Below are positions 6,794 through 16,303 of a stretch of 64,000 nucleotides of DNA, piece after piece. The stretch is from Paenibacillus sp. GTDB lineage: Bacteria; Bacillota; Bacilli; Paenibacillales; NBRC-103111. The notes under the pieces are model-generated. The model was given only the letters and a program-made list of their open reading frames with translations. It had not been told where the DNA came from and made no database searches. The stretch covers positions 1 through 64,000 of the forward strand of contig JAPSLM010000012.1 in the NCBI GenBank assembly GCA_031180825.1. Direction: 5' to 3'. The position numbers were made by a program, and so were the translations under genes. Numbering within the stretch: the first letter of the stretch is position 1; every line of letters begins with the position of its first letter.

Positions 6794-8077
6794 TTAAACA
6801 TTCGGCAACGATTCTTTCTTGGACAGGCCGGCATCCGTCTTCAACTCGTTCGCATTCTGGCCGGAAGGAAACGACAATTGCAGGCTGATGCAGGCGGCGG
6901 CGGCAACGAGTGCGGCGGAGATGAAGAACGTCGTCATCAGGGAGGTCGAGCTCATCAGCAGTCCGGCGGCTCCCGACCCGATCAAGACGCCTCCGGTCGT
7001 AAGCGGAGCCAGAATACCGTTCGTTCGTCCGACGTAATCGGCATGCACCAGCTTGATCATGAAGGTGCTGAGCACGATTTGCAGGAAAGCTTCCGTAACT
7101 CCGACGAAAAAGCGCATGGATGCCGTGACAAGGACCCACCGGGACAGCACTTCAAAAACGATCGAGACGGCCAGAATAAACAGGCCGAGAAACATTACCG
7201 TCTTCGCGAACCGTTGGATGCGGGAAGAAAGCGCCGCGGCGAGAAGCCCGCCGAGAAGCATCCCGATCCCGGAAACGGCATAGAACCACTGTAAATTTTC
7301 TTTGTTCAGGCCGAGCCGTTCGATCAGAATATAGACGTCGAGCGGTTGGATAATCCCGACCGCAAGGCCGAGCAACGTGAAAATCGCGGCGATGACAACT
7401 AAGTTCCGGTTCCGCTTTACGTAGCGAAAGCCCTCGACCATGTCTTGAACGACCGTGCTGCGGGCCAAATCGGCGGAACGCTCCGACGAAGGGAGTCCTA
7501 ACTGGATGAGCGCGGCCAGCAAAAATAATCCTATCAGCATAAACAACGAATATCGGATGCCCAGAGTCGTGTAAATTGACGTGCCGATGATGGGTCCGAC
7601 AATAACGAAGAGCGACATCAAGCCTTGCGTAATGCTGACGGCCAGACCGACTTGTTCCTCGGGAACGTGCTTTTTGAACAGGATGGCGGAGGACGGCTGC
7701 GAGAACTGGCTGACCACCGCGGAGACGATTGTCGCTACGAAGACGGCTTGCCACAGGCCGGACATCATGCATAGTACGATGACTCCGATGGAAACCGCGC
7801 TCAAGGTATCTCCGGCGATTACCGTTTTCTTCGGGTTCCAACGATCCGCGAAGGTGCCGCCGATGAACGAGAAGATAAAGATCGGCAAATATTCGAACAT
7901 CGTGAGCAGGGAGACGGCGACCGGATTGTTGTCGGTCATTTCCATAACATAAAAGAGCAGGGCGATATTGCGCGTCCAAATCGCGAGCTGCTGCAGCAGG
8001 TCGGCGAAGGCTACAATCTGGAATACGCGGTTTTGCCATAAGGGCGGTGGGGTGCTTGGGGTCGACGAATGACTCAT
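6794..8077 (-). CDS. MFS transporter (probable drug efflux)
   Basis: About 427 residues with 12 predicted helices. FADRWNPKKTVIAGD matches the conserved cytoplasmic loop 2-3 motif of major facilitator exporters. Start placed at 8077, where AAGGAGG lies nine bases upstream; the longer frame up to 8143 would run through the operator and has no SD. The closest type appears to be 12-helix efflux permeases of Firmicutes (EntS/YvqJ-like), but the substrate is unknown. It is downstream of, and in the same direction as, a TetR repressor, and its promoter carries the same palindrome as the repressor's promoter, so it is probably induced by a TetR ligand. Confidence 0.92.
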   Translation of the reverse strand: MSHSSTPSTPPPLWQNRVFQIVAFADLLQQLAIWTRNIALLFYVMEMTDNNPVAVSLLTMFEYLPIFIFSFIGGTFADRWNPKKTVIAGDTLSAVSIGVIVLCMMSGLWQAVFVATIVSAVVSQFSQPSSAILFKKHVPEEQVGLAVSITQGLMSLFVIVGPIIGTSIYTTLGIRYSLFMLIGLFLLAALIQLGLPSSERSADLARSTVVQDMVEGFRYVKRNRNLVVIAAIFTLLGLAVGIIQPLDVYILIERLGLNKENLQWFYAVSGIGMLLGGLLAAALSSRIQRFAKTVMFLGLFILAVSIVFEVLSRWVLVTASMRFFVGVTEAFLQIVLSTFMIKLVHADYVGRTNGILAPLTTGGVLIGSGAAGLLMSSTSLMTTFFISAALVAAAACISLQLSFPSGQNANELKTDAGLSKKESLPNV

Positions 8078-8101
8078 GGATAAATCCTCCTTAATAATAA
8101 A

Positions 8102-8115
8102 CTGACCGTCCGGTT
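8102..8115. promoter_or_regulatory. TetR operator, copy 1 (MFS promoter)
   Basis: CTGACCGTCCGGTT, a near-perfect palindrome centred on TC (ACCG-TC-CGGT), in AT-rich DNA between the tetR stop and the MFS start. Its 13-base core CTGACCGTCCGGT is repeated exactly at 8764-8776. Confidence 0.8.
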
Positions 8116-8146
8116 TAATAATACTGGAAAAAAGACGGAACACCGC

Positions 8147-8743
8147 TTAGTCGGGCCGAATTCCGTTCAGAAGCGTATCGATCGCTTTGCGATGAATGGC
8201 AATCAATTGGTCCATCGAATAATTCTCATAATAAGTGGCGCCCAATCCGCCAAGCGTTCCCATGACGATGAAAGTTAATTGCTCGGGGTCGTCTTTTCTG
8301 AATTCTCCCTTATCCATGCCGGTCTGCAGCACGTTCTTAACATGCTGGTGGGGCGTTTTGGCAAGCGTCAGCAAATAGCTCAAAATATCGGGATCGGCAG
8401 TTTGGCTTCCGGAAAATTCCTCTACCGCTTTCATGAGAGGATTTTGAAGATCAAGCGCAAAATGATCGGCCAGCGCATATAATCGTTCGGTTTCGGTCGT
8501 CAAGGAAGCGGACAGCTTCGTCCACTGCTCGATCCACTCGTGCATGTTCTCTTCCAGAAGTTTCAGGAACAGCGACTCTTTGCTTTTGAAATGGTAGTAG
8601 ATGCTGCCTTTGCTCATGCCGGACTTCACACGGATATCGTCAATCGACGTGGCACTGTATCCTTTTTGGACAAACAGCTCCTTGGCGGTGGCGAGTATGT
8701 GTTTGCGGGTCTGTTCCGCTTCTTCGGGACGTTTGCGTGCCAT
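8147..8743 (-). CDS. TetR/AcrR-family transcriptional repressor
   Basis: 198 residues. The N-terminal helix-turn-helix is clear: RKHILATAKELFVQKGYSA, then SIDDIRVKSGMSKGSIYYHF with the family's typical GSIYYHF recognition helix (about residues 30-55), followed by a variable ligand-binding domain. Start set at 8743 with GAGGTG upstream; an ATG at 8755 would bury this SD. It is transcribed toward the MFS gene, about 70 bases apart, and identical palindromes lie before both genes. This fits autorepression plus control of the efflux pump. The inducer is unknown. Confidence 0.93.
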   Translation of the reverse strand: MARKRPEEAEQTRKHILATAKELFVQKGYSATSIDDIRVKSGMSKGSIYYHFKSKESLFLKLLEENMHEWIEQWTKLSASLTTETERLYALADHFALDLQNPLMKAVEEFSGSQTADPDILSYLLTLAKTPHQHVKNVLQTGMDKGEFRKDDPEQLTFIVMGTLGGLGATYYENYSMDQLIAIHRKAIDTLLNGIRPD

Positions 8744-8763
8744 CGTGCACCTCATCTATTAAT

Positions 8764-8777
8764 CTGACCGTCCGGTC
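8764..8777. promoter_or_regulatory. TetR operator, copy 2 (tetR promoter)
   Basis: CTGACCGTCCGGTC containing the perfect palindrome GACCG-TC-CGGTC, about 20 bases upstream of the TetR start codon. Same core as the site at 8102. Confidence 0.8.
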
Positions 8778-8912
8778 TAATTACTAAGATAACGGAAGCG
8801 GGCCCAAATAGCAAGGCCTTCGGCGGCAAACAAATTTATGAACCTTTCGTGAACAGAATGAGCAAAATGCACACAATGCGAATTATTCAACTTATGAGCA
8901 GAAGCTAGGCTG

Positions 8913-8962
8913 ATGAAAGCGCTTAATGCTACAATGACGAAGCGGAGAAGAAAGCGCTATCA
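8913..8962 (+). promoter_or_regulatory. tct promoter region with two cre-like sites
   Basis: ATGAAAGCGCTTAAT (8913-8927) and AAGAAAGCGCTATCA (8948-8962) each match the CcpA cre consensus WTGNAANCGNWNNCW at 14 of 15 positions. Between them is a -10-like TACAAT (8930-8935) with no good -35, as expected of an activator-dependent promoter. The two-component regulator downstream of tctA is the natural candidate activator; CcpA repression is inferred. Confidence 0.6.
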
Positions 8963-9008
8963 AAAAAGGGGCGCTAAGCAAAAAAATAAAAAATGGAGGT
9001 CCTCACCT

Positions 9009-10067
9009 ATGATATGGAAAGCACAATCGGGAAAACATTGGAGAACGGCGCTGGCCGGTGTTCTGGCCCTCGGTTTGACAGCTTGCGGAGCGGGCGGAGG
9101 CGCTCCGAAATCAAATGACGAAGCCAAGCCTGCCGCATCCGGCAAATCGTCGTCGTACCCCGAGAAGCCGATCGTCATCGTCGCTCCGTCCGGCGCAGGC
9201 GGCGGCTGGGACAAGACGGCGCGCTCCGTCGCCAAGACGCTCGCCGAAAGCAAGGCCGTCGGTCAGCCTCTCACCGTGGAGAACAAGCCGGGCGGCGGCG
9301 GAGCGGTCTTCATGGCCGAATATGCGACGAAGAACAAGAAAGATAGTTACAAGCTGTTTGTCAGCTCGCCGCCGATTCTGATCAACAACTTGAAGAAGGA
9401 GGGCAACAGCCCGTACGGCTACAAGGATACGACGCCGCTGGCGCAGCTTACCAAGGACTATGGCGCGATCGTCGTTAGCGCAAGCTCGAGATTTAAGGAC
9501 ATGAAATCGGTGATCCAAGCGCTGAAGACCGATCCGACGAAGGTAACGGTTGCCGGAGGCTCCGCGCCGGGCTCGATGGATCATTTGATTGCCGTTCTTC
9601 CGGCTTACAAGTCGGGGATCGATCCGAAGAAGGTAAAGTACGTTTCGTACGATGGCGGCGGCGAAGCGATGACCTCGCTGCTCGGCGGCAACGCGGACGT
9701 GATTGCGACCGACGCCTCCAGCGTAGGCGAATATGTCAAAGCGGGCAAAGTGCGCGTGCTTGCGGTAACCGCGCCGGGCCGTCTCTCCGGCGAGCTGAAG
9801 GACGTCCCGACGCTCAAGGAGCAGGGCATCGACGCCGAATTTAATATTTGGCGCGGCATCTTCGGACCGACGGAAATGGGCAGGGAAGAGCTGGCCTTTT
9901 GGGATGCCAGGCTGAAAGACATGTCCGATTCCGAAGGTTGGAACAAAGAGCTTCAAGCGAACGTATGGGAGAAGGATTACAAGAACGCGGCCGATTTCAA
10001 AACGTTCCTCGCCCAGCAGGAATCACAGGTCAAAGACCTGCTGACGGCGCTCGGCATGGCGAAGTAG
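9009..10067 (+). CDS. tctC: Tripartite tricarboxylate transporter substrate-binding lipoprotein (TctC/Bug family)
   Basis: 352 residues. Lipoprotein signal with lipobox LTAC (Cys about residue 26), then a Ser/Gly linker and a periplasmic-binding-type fold starting YPEKPIVIVAPSGAGGGWD, the hallmark of Bug/TctC receptors; the GGGGAVFMAEYA segment is also typical. It captures a carboxylate outside the membrane for the TctAB permease. The ATG at 9009 follows GGAGGT; the longer frame from 8913 runs through the cre-like promoter and is rejected. First gene of tctC-tctB-tctA. Substrate (citrate or another di/tricarboxylate) cannot be read from sequence. Confidence 0.95.
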   Translation: MIWKAQSGKHWRTALAGVLALGLTACGAGGGAPKSNDEAKPAASGKSSSYPEKPIVIVAPSGAGGGWDKTARSVAKTLAESKAVGQPLTVENKPGGGGAVFMAEYATKNKKDSYKLFVSSPPILINNLKKEGNSPYGYKDTTPLAQLTKDYGAIVVSASSRFKDMKSVIQALKTDPTKVTVAGGSAPGSMDHLIAVLPAYKSGIDPKKVKYVSYDGGGEAMTSLLGGNADVIATDASSVGEYVKAGKVRVLAVTAPGRLSGELKDVPTLKEQGIDAEFNIWRGIFGPTEMGREELAFWDARLKDMSDSEGWNKELQANVWEKDYKNAADFKTFLAQQESQVKDLLTALGMAK

Positions 10068-10085
10068 GACGGGGAGGTCGGTCCG

Positions 10086-10553
10086 ATGAGCAAGGCTTTT
10101 GACCGCACGATGTCCGTCGTTTTTCTGGTTGTCGGAACGGCATTCGCTTACGGCAGTTTATCGATTTCCGGCAGCGCCTACGGAAGCCATGTGGGGCCGA
10201 ATATTTTTCCGCTCGGCCTTGGCATTCTGTTGATGCTGATCAGCTTGAGGCTGTTCTATGAAACGTTCAGGTCCCCGGCCGCAGCCAAAGGGGAAGGCGG
10301 CGGAGCGAAGCTGGACTATAAGCGGTTTCTTGTTATATTGGTTTCCGCGATCGCTTATATTATGCTGCTTGAGGAAATCGGTTATGTGATCAGTACGTTT
10401 CTTTTTCTGCTGATCGGCTTTCAAACGATGGAGCGGGGAAAATGGCTGTACTCGGCCGTCATTTCCGCGGGCTTTTCCATCGGCGTCTATTACGTTTATG
10501 TCGAATTGTTGCAGGGCACGTTGCCGGGCTTGCCTTCATGGTTGGGTCTTTAA
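10086..10553 (+). CDS. tctB: Tripartite tricarboxylate transporter small permease (TctB)
   Basis: 155 residues with four predicted helices, the size and topology of TctB. It lies between tctC (18-base gap) and tctA (54-base gap) in the canonical order. TctB is the poorly conserved small membrane subunit, so context carries most of the assignment. GGGGAGGTCGG precedes the ATG. Confidence 0.92.
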   Translation: MSKAFDRTMSVVFLVVGTAFAYGSLSISGSAYGSHVGPNIFPLGLGILLMLISLRLFYETFRSPAAAKGEGGGAKLDYKRFLVILVSAIAYIMLLEEIGYVISTFLFLLIGFQTMERGKWLYSAVISAGFSIGVYYVYVELLQGTLPGLPSWLGL

Positions 10554-10607
10554 GCCAAAGTATGCGAAAGAGGCAGCCGTTCGGATTGCTTGGGAGGGAA
10601 GCGCTTC

Positions 10608-12134
10608 ATGGATACGTTACAATATTTGCTCGGCGGGTTTGCCACGGCGCTGATATGGTACAACTTGCTGTTCGCCTTCGCCGGTGTGCTGATCGGGACG
10701 ATGGTCGGGGTTCTTCCGGGGATCGGGCCCATCAGCGGGGTCGCTCTGCTGATCCCGGTCACCGCCTCGCTGACCGGCGGACTGCCGCCGGAGGCTGCCG
10801 CGACCAGCTCGATCATCCTGTTGGCCGGTGTGTATTACGGAGCGATGTACGGCGGCTCGACCACCTCGATCCTGCTCAATACGCCCGGGGAATCGTCCTC
10901 CGTCGTCACCGCCCTGGACGGTTACCCGATGGCGAAGCAGGGCCGGGCGGGGGCGGCGCTCTCCATTGCGGCTATCGGCTCCTTCGTCGCCGGCTTGATT
11001 TCCTTGGTCGGGCTTGTGCTTCTGGCCGAGCCGCTGTCGAACGTGGCGCTCAAAACGGGCCCCGCCGAAGAATTTTCGCTTATGGTGCTCGGGCTGTGCG
11101 CGCTTAGCGGGCTGGCCGGGAAATCGATCACGAAAGCGCTGCTGATGACCGTATTCGGGTTGGCGCTGGCGACAATCGGGATTGACGCGGTGTCCGGCGT
11201 CGCGCGCTTTTCGTTTGATATTCCGGAGCTGTATCAAGGCATCGAGTTCCTGACCGTGGCTGTCGGGATGTTCGCCCTCGGAGAAGTATTTAAAACCATT
11301 CTCGAGAAGGATGCGGACACCGGCGAAATTGCCAAAATCAACAGCATCCTGCCGACGAAGCAGGACTTGAAGGACAGCGCGCTGCCGATTGTGCGCGGGT
11401 CGCTCGTCGGCTTCTTCAAAGGCATCGTCCCCGGCTCCGGGGCGACCTTGGCCTCGTTTCTCTCATACCTGCTGGAGAAAAAAATCAGCAAGCATCCGGA
11501 GAAATTCGGCAAGGGCGCCATCGAGGGCGTTGCCGGACCGGAATCGGCCAATAACGCCGCTTCGGGCGGCGCGATGATCCCGCTGCTTACGCTCGGCATT
11601 CCCGGAACGGGGACGACCGCCGTGCTCATGGGGGCGCTTATCATGTACAACGTCCAGCCGGGTCCGCTGCTGTTCGAGGATCATCCCGGCATCGCTTGGG
11701 GGCTTATTGCCAGTATGTTTATCGGAAATGTGATGCTGCTGCTGCTCAATATGCCCTTGGTGAAGGTGTTTGCCAAAATAATCGAAACGCCGCCGAAATA
11801 CTTGATTCCGATCATTGTGACCATCTCCATCTTCGGAGTGTACGCCGTGCAGATGTCCGTCTTTCATTTGATGCTGCTGGTCGCATGCGGGGTTGCCGGC
11901 TATTTTCTTACCAAGCACGACTACCCGATCGCGCCCCTGGTTCTCGGGCTCGTCCTCGGACCGATGATCGAAAACAACATGCGAAGGGCCTTGACGATTT
12001 CCAGCGGCGACTTTTCCATTTTCCTTATGAAGCCGGTCTCCTTGATTTTCCTGACCATTGCCTTGCTGTGGCTCGCCATTCCGTTTGTGATGAAGCTGCG
12101 CGGCAAAAAAGTGATCGTCAACGAAGAAGCGTAA
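10608..12134 (+). CDS. tctA: Tripartite tricarboxylate transporter large permease (TctA)
   Basis: 508 residues and about 12 helices. Conserved TctA segments are present: [21 protein letters not shown] near the N terminus, [19 protein letters not shown], and in the second half [17 protein letters not shown] and [13 protein letters not shown]. It forms the translocation channel with TctB, driven by an ion gradient. ATG at 10608 with GGGAGG 11 bases upstream is preferred over the in-frame TTG at 10590. Followed by a GC-rich hairpin and then the sensor kinase. Confidence 0.96.
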   Translation: MDTLQYLLGGFATALIWYNLLFAFAGVLIGTMVGVLPGIGPISGVALLIPVTASLTGGLPPEAAATSSIILLAGVYYGAMYGGSTTSILLNTPGESSSVVTALDGYPMAKQGRAGAALSIAAIGSFVAGLISLVGLVLLAEPLSNVALKTGPAEEFSLMVLGLCALSGLAGKSITKALLMTVFGLALATIGIDAVSGVARFSFDIPELYQGIEFLTVAVGMFALGEVFKTILEKDADTGEIAKINSILPTKQDLKDSALPIVRGSLVGFFKGIVPGSGATLASFLSYLLEKKISKHPEKFGKGAIEGVAGPESANNAASGGAMIPLLTLGIPGTGTTAVLMGALIMYNVQPGPLLFEDHPGIAWGLIASMFIGNVMLLLLNMPLVKVFAKIIETPPKYLIPIIVTISIFGVYAVQMSVFHLMLLVACGVAGYFLTKHDYPIAPLVLGLVLGPMIENNMRRALTISSGDFSIFLMKPVSLIFLTIALLWLAIPFVMKLRGKKVIVNEEA

Positions 12135-12162
12135 GCAGCCGGACAAATCCGTTCCCAGATCA

Positions 12163-12190
12163 TCCCCGGGTATTGGGCCCCCGGGGCTTT
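12163..12190 (+). terminator. Possible terminator after tctA
   Basis: Perfect stem CCCCGGG (12164-12170) with CCCGGGG (12180-12186) followed by only a short CTTTG tract, so termination may be partial. A -10-like TATCAT (near 12215) then precedes the kinase gene. Confidence 0.5.
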
Positions 12191-12236
12191 GTGCTGGTTT
12201 GAACGGGATATGGTATCATAAGAAAAAGGAGGAGTT

Positions 12237-13844
12237 ATGCGCTTACAAACGAAGCTGATCTTGCTCATATGCACGCTCCTTTTTTCCGTGCTTACGGTAG
12301 CCGCGGCCGTTGTCGAATATATGGTGACTTCGATGATGGAAGACCAGATCGGAACCCGGGCGCTCAAGGTGGCGGAGACGGTGGCGGAGATCCCCGAAAT
12401 CCGGGAAGCGTTCAAGCTGCCGGAGCCGTCGTCCGTCATTCAGCCGCTTGCCGAGCACATTCGCGAGAAGACGGGCGCGTTGTATCTGGTTATCGGCAAC
12501 CGCGAAGGAATACGTTACTCCCACCCGGTACCCGAGCGGGTCGGTAAAGAAATGGTCGGCGGCGACAACGGTCCGGTGCTCGAAGGCAAGTCGATCATCT
12601 CGAAGGCGGAAGGCTCCATGGGGCCTTCATTGCGAGGGAAAGTGCCGGTCCGGGCCGAGAACGGCGACGTGATCGGCATCGCTTCGGTGGGCTTTCTGCT
12701 GGATGATATTAACCGTTGGGACGATGGGTATCAGCGGCAGCTTGTGCTCATTTCCCTTGCTGCCTTAGGCATAGCGATGGCCGGAGCCGTCATGATTGCC
12801 AGAGGCGTCCGGCGGTCGATTCACGGTCTGGAGCCAGAGGAAATCGGAACGCTGTATATGGAGAAAAAAGCCATTCTCGAATCGATCCGCGAAGCCATAC
12901 TTGCGGTGGACCGCAACGGCTTGATCACCTTGGCGAATCAGCAGACGATGCGCATTCTGGGACTTCCCGACGACACCGAGCTGATCGGCAAGCCGATCCG
13001 GGAAATCGTCCCGAAGTCCCGGCTGCTCACGGTGATCCGCACCGGCCAGTCCGAATTCGACGTAGAGATGATGATGAACGGGCAAGAGGTCGTCGCGAAC
13101 CGGGTGCCGGTGTTCAACAGACAAAATGAAGTCATCGGGGCCGTAGTCAGCTTCCGCAGCAAGTCGGAGGTGTACCGGCTTGCCGAAGAACTGTCCCAGG
13201 TCAAGCGGTTTGCCGAAGGGCTGCGGGCGCAGACCCATGAATATTCCAATAAGCTGTACGTTATCTCCGGACTTATACAGCTTGAATCGTATCAAGAGGC
13301 CGTCGAGATGATTTCCAAGGAAACTAATGTGCACCAAAATTTCATTCAGTTTATTATGCGGGAAATTCCCGACCCGGTCATCGGAGGATTGTTAATCGGC
13401 AAATACAACCGCGCCCAAGAGCTGAAAATCCAGTTCGAGATCGATCCCGAAACCTCGTTTAAAGACGTGCCGGGCCGGATCGAAAGGGAGCTTCTCGTTA
13501 CTATCATCGGCAATTTGACGGACAATGCCATGGAAGCGCTGCTTGACGATGCCGCCGCCGAGAAGAAGGTTACCCTATTTCTGAGCGATTACGGCGAAGA
13601 TCTGATGATCGAATGCGAAGACAACGGTCCTGGCATCCCGGACGAATGGGCGGAGAACATTTTCCGGAAAGGCGTATCAAGCAAAGAGGGCGAGCATCGG
13701 GGCATCGGTCTTGCACTGGTTAAACATGCCGTGGATAGGCTCGGCGGCCGGATTCTTCACGAACCGTCGGGAGAGGGCGGTACCGTGTTCTCGGTTGTCA
13801 TTCCGAAGAGGGTCGAAGAACCGAAGAAAGGGGAAGGAACTTGA
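12237..13844 (+). CDS. CitA/DcuS-type sensor histidine kinase
   Basis: 535 residues. TM1 at about 6-27, an extracytoplasmic sensor domain (about 30-167), TM2 (about 168-188), a cytoplasmic PAS domain (about 208-305), then a Spo0B-like dimerisation helix with the phosphorylated His in LRAQTHEYSNKLYVISGL (His about 334) and a HATPase domain (N box NLTDNAMEAL, G boxes GPGIP and GIGLAL). This is the layout of citrate/C4-dicarboxylate sensors (CitA, DcuS, MalK). It overlaps the response regulator by four bases and lies next to tctCBA, so it most likely senses the transported carboxylate. GGAGGAGTT precedes the ATG. Confidence 0.95.
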   Translation: MRLQTKLILLICTLLFSVLTVAAAVVEYMVTSMMEDQIGTRALKVAETVAEIPEIREAFKLPEPSSVIQPLAEHIREKTGALYLVIGNREGIRYSHPVPERVGKEMVGGDNGPVLEGKSIISKAEGSMGPSLRGKVPVRAENGDVIGIASVGFLLDDINRWDDGYQRQLVLISLAALGIAMAGAVMIARGVRRSIHGLEPEEIGTLYMEKKAILESIREAILAVDRNGLITLANQQTMRILGLPDDTELIGKPIREIVPKSRLLTVIRTGQSEFDVEMMMNGQEVVANRVPVFNRQNEVIGAVVSFRSKSEVYRLAEELSQVKRFAEGLRAQTHEYSNKLYVISGLIQLESYQEAVEMISKETNVHQNFIQFIMREIPDPVIGGLLIGKYNRAQELKIQFEIDPETSFKDVPGRIERELLVTIIGNLTDNAMEALLDDAAAEKKVTLFLSDYGEDLMIECEDNGPGIPDEWAENIFRKGVSSKEGEHRGIGLALVKHAVDRLGGRILHEPSGEGGTVFSVVIPKRVEEPKKGEGT

Positions 13845-14569
13845 AGGCTGACGCTGCAAATGCGACCCCGCCGATCCGCGTGCTGATCGTCGAAGACGAT
13901 GAGCGGATCGCGGAGATTAACCGGCGTTTTGTCGAAAAGGTGCCGGGCTTCGCTGTTGTTGGCATAGCGACCGACGAGCCGCAGGCGCTTGAGCTTATAA
14001 GCGTGCTGGAACCGGATCTGGTGCTGCTCGACATTTATTTTCCGGAGACCAGCGGACTTGAGCTGCTTCGCACCATCGGCCAGCGGCACCGGCAGGCGGA
14101 CGTTATCATGATCACCGCCGCCAAAGAGGTTGAAGCCGTAAGGGAAGCGATCCGCGGCGGCGTATTCGATTATCTCATCAAGCCGGTGCTATTCAGCAGA
14201 ATGCAGGAGACGCTGCAGCGGTACGACTTGTTTCATCGGACGATCAAGCAGCTGCGTCAGGCGAACGTTTCGATCGGACAGGACGAGATCGACTGTCTGC
14301 TTCAAGGCAGCGCAAAAAAAGAAGCTCCCGGTACGGGAGCTCTTCTGCCCAAAGGCATCGACAAGCTGACGCTGGATAAAATCGTCCAGGCGATCTCCGA
14401 GGCGAACGCGCCGCTTACCGCGGAAGAAACGGCGAAGCGGGTCGGCGTCAGCCGCTCTACGGCCAGACGCTACTTGGAGCATTTGGCGGCGGAAGGGAAG
14501 CTCCGCGCCGATTTGGCCTACGGGGATGTCGGCCGCCCGGAGCGGGTATACTTCCAGAAAATTAAATGA
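13841..14569 (+). CDS. CitB/DcuR-type response regulator
   Basis: 242 residues. Receiver domain about 12-130 with acidic pocket VEDDE, phospho-acceptor Asp in LVLLDIYFPETSG (about residue 64) and a Lys in YLIKP. The C-terminal part (about 180-240), LTAEETAKRVGVSRSTARRYLE, is the helix-turn-helix of the CitB family. Starts at a TTG that overlaps the kinase stop, with GGAAGG just upstream, implying translational coupling. Probably activates the tctCBA promoter near 8930. Convergent with udk, 10 bases apart. Confidence 0.94.
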   Translation: MKADAANATPPIRVLIVEDDERIAEINRRFVEKVPGFAVVGIATDEPQALELISVLEPDLVLLDIYFPETSGLELLRTIGQRHRQADVIMITAAKEVEAVREAIRGGVFDYLIKPVLFSRMQETLQRYDLFHRTIKQLRQANVSIGQDEIDCLLQGSAKKEAPGTGALLPKGIDKLTLDKIVQAISEANAPLTAEETAKRVGVSRSTARRYLEHLAAEGKLRADLAYGDVGRPERVYFQKIK

Positions 14570-14579
14570 GATAAATGAT

Positions 14580-15194
14580 TTATTCCATTAAATACTTTTC
14601 CGTCAAGATCGACAGCAGTTGGATGCCGACTTCATTGTGCCCGCCCTCGGGGATAATGAGATCGGCATATTTTTTGGACGGTTCGATGAAAGCCTCGTGC
14701 ATCGGCTTCACCGTCGTCAAATATTGATCATATACGGATTGGATCGACCGTCCGCGCTCCTCGATATCGCGAAGCACTCGGCGCAGAATCCGTACGTCCG
14801 GATCGGTGTCCACAAACACTTTGATGTCCAGAATGCCGCGCAGCTGCTCGTCCGAGAGCACATGAAGCCCTTCGATCATGACGATTTTGTTCGGCTTCAG
14901 CTCGACGGTGCGGGTCGTGGACCGCGCATGTTTGGAAAAATCGTAGACGGGCGCGGTTACAAGCATGTGGTTCTTAAGCTGCTTCAAATGCTTCAGCAGC
15001 AACTCGTTATCAAAGGCGAAAGGGTGGTCGTAATTGATCGATTCCCGTTCCGTGAAAGGTATATGCGAATGATCCTTGTAATAATTGTCCTGTGAAATAA
15101 ACGTCACTTTGTCGGATCCGAGCCGGTCGATGACGGAACGTGCGACCGTTGTTTTGCCCGAACCTGTGCCTCCTGCGATACCGATGATTAACAT
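14580..15194 (-). CDS. udk: Uridine kinase
   Basis: 204 residues. P-loop IIGIAGGTGSGKTTVA (about 3-18), then SQDNYYKDHSHIPF and the NYDHPFAFD segment typical of uridine/cytidine kinases, and IMIEGLHVL as Walker B. Phosphorylates uridine (and cytidine) to UMP/CMP in pyrimidine salvage. Length is normal. Single gene on the minus strand, divergent from the SDR gene. AGGAGG lies about 13 bases upstream of the ATG, slightly farther than usual. Confidence 0.96.
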   Translation of the reverse strand: MLIIGIAGGTGSGKTTVARSVIDRLGSDKVTFISQDNYYKDHSHIPFTERESINYDHPFAFDNELLLKHLKQLKNHMLVTAPVYDFSKHARSTTRTVELKPNKIVMIEGLHVLSDEQLRGILDIKVFVDTDPDVRILRRVLRDIEERGRSIQSVYDQYLTTVKPMHEAFIEPSKKYADLIIPEGGHNEVGIQLLSILTEKYLME

Positions 15195-15358
15195 AAAAAG
15201 GAAAATGCCTCCTGCCGCGTAAGATCAAACTCCAATTGTAGTATTGTAGCACAAATGCCCCCGGAACACGAGTCCGGTCGGACTTTGTCACATATTCTTC
15301 GGGGCTTTTGGCAAAATAACGCTGTTTCCGACTTTTCAAGACAAAGGGGCGAGAACAG

Positions 15359-16174
15359 ATGAGTGTACAGACGCTGCAACAACCCGGTATGACGATTCCG
15401 GGGCTGAAAGACAAAGTCGCGGTCGTGACCGGGGCCGGTTCCGGAATCGGCCGCGCCGCCGCCATGGCTCTGGCCAAGCAGGGAGCGAAGGTATGTCTGC
15501 TCGACCTGCTGAACGATCGCACCGAGCAGGTCAAGCAGGAGCTGGCGGCCATGCAGGCCCAAGCCATCACGGTGGACGTGGACGTGTCCGACCCGCTGCG
15601 GGTGAAGCAGGCGATCGATACGGCTGCAGGAACATGGGGACGGCTCGACGTCGTCTTTGCCAACGCGGGAATTAACGGCGTGCTGGCGCCGATCGAGGAT
15701 ATGAAGCCGGAAGATTGGGACCATACGCTATTCGTCAATCTGAAAGGAACGTTTCTGTGCGTGAAATACGCGATTCCGCATATGAAGCAGAAGGGCGGCA
15801 GCATCATCGTGACCAGCTCGATCAACGGCAGCCGCATTTTCTCGAACATCGGGATGTCGGCGTACAGCACGTCCAAGGCGGGGCAGATCGCTTTTGCGAA
15901 GATGGCGGCGCTGGAGCTTGCCCGTTATAAAATCCGGGTTAATGCCGTATGTCCGGGTTCGATCAAAACCCTAATCAATCAAAGCACGCATCCGACGCCG
16001 GAGCTGGAGAAAGTCAAGATCAATGTCGAATATCCGGAGGGAAGCCAGCCCTTGGAGCACGCTCCCGGACAGCCGGAGCAGGTAGCGGATTTGGTCGTTT
16101 TTCTCGCGTCGGATGCTTCAAGTCACATTACCGGCACGGAGATCTTTATCGATGGGGCAGAGTCGTTAATTTGA
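15359..16174 (+). CDS. SDR-family NAD(P)-dependent oxidoreductase
   Basis: 271 residues, classical short-chain dehydrogenase/reductase. Cofactor motif GAGSGIG (about residues 26-32), NAG motif (VFANAGING), catalytic Ser in TSSINGS and YSTSK giving the Tyr-xxx-Lys pair, and a C-terminal GTEIFIDGAESL ending typical of FabG/glucose-dehydrogenase-like members. Asp in CLLDLLND after strand 2 suggests NAD rather than NADP preference. Substrate unknown. Monocistronic or loosely linked to the small unknown gene at 16304. Confidence 0.93.
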   Translation: MSVQTLQQPGMTIPGLKDKVAVVTGAGSGIGRAAAMALAKQGAKVCLLDLLNDRTEQVKQELAAMQAQAITVDVDVSDPLRVKQAIDTAAGTWGRLDVVFANAGINGVLAPIEDMKPEDWDHTLFVNLKGTFLCVKYAIPHMKQKGGSIIVTSSINGSRIFSNIGMSAYSTSKAGQIAFAKMAALELARYKIRVNAVCPGSIKTLINQSTHPTPELEKVKINVEYPEGSQPLEHAPGQPEQVADLVVFLASDASSHITGTEIFIDGAESLI

Positions 16175-16303
16175 CCGAACGGGACAGGTGGCGCGGGGAG
16201 AACATTTATGGTATGCTCGCTTCAAGGTCTAAGCTCCGTTCGGTCGGAACGTTCGAGTCAATCCGCCGAACAGCTGCCTGCGGCTCTGGGAGGGGGAGAG
16301 GGC

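Noticed and set aside
8913..9008. N-terminal extension of TctC
   Set aside because: It would run through the promoter and cre-like sites and destroy the lipoprotein signal; GGAGGT fits the ATG at 9009.
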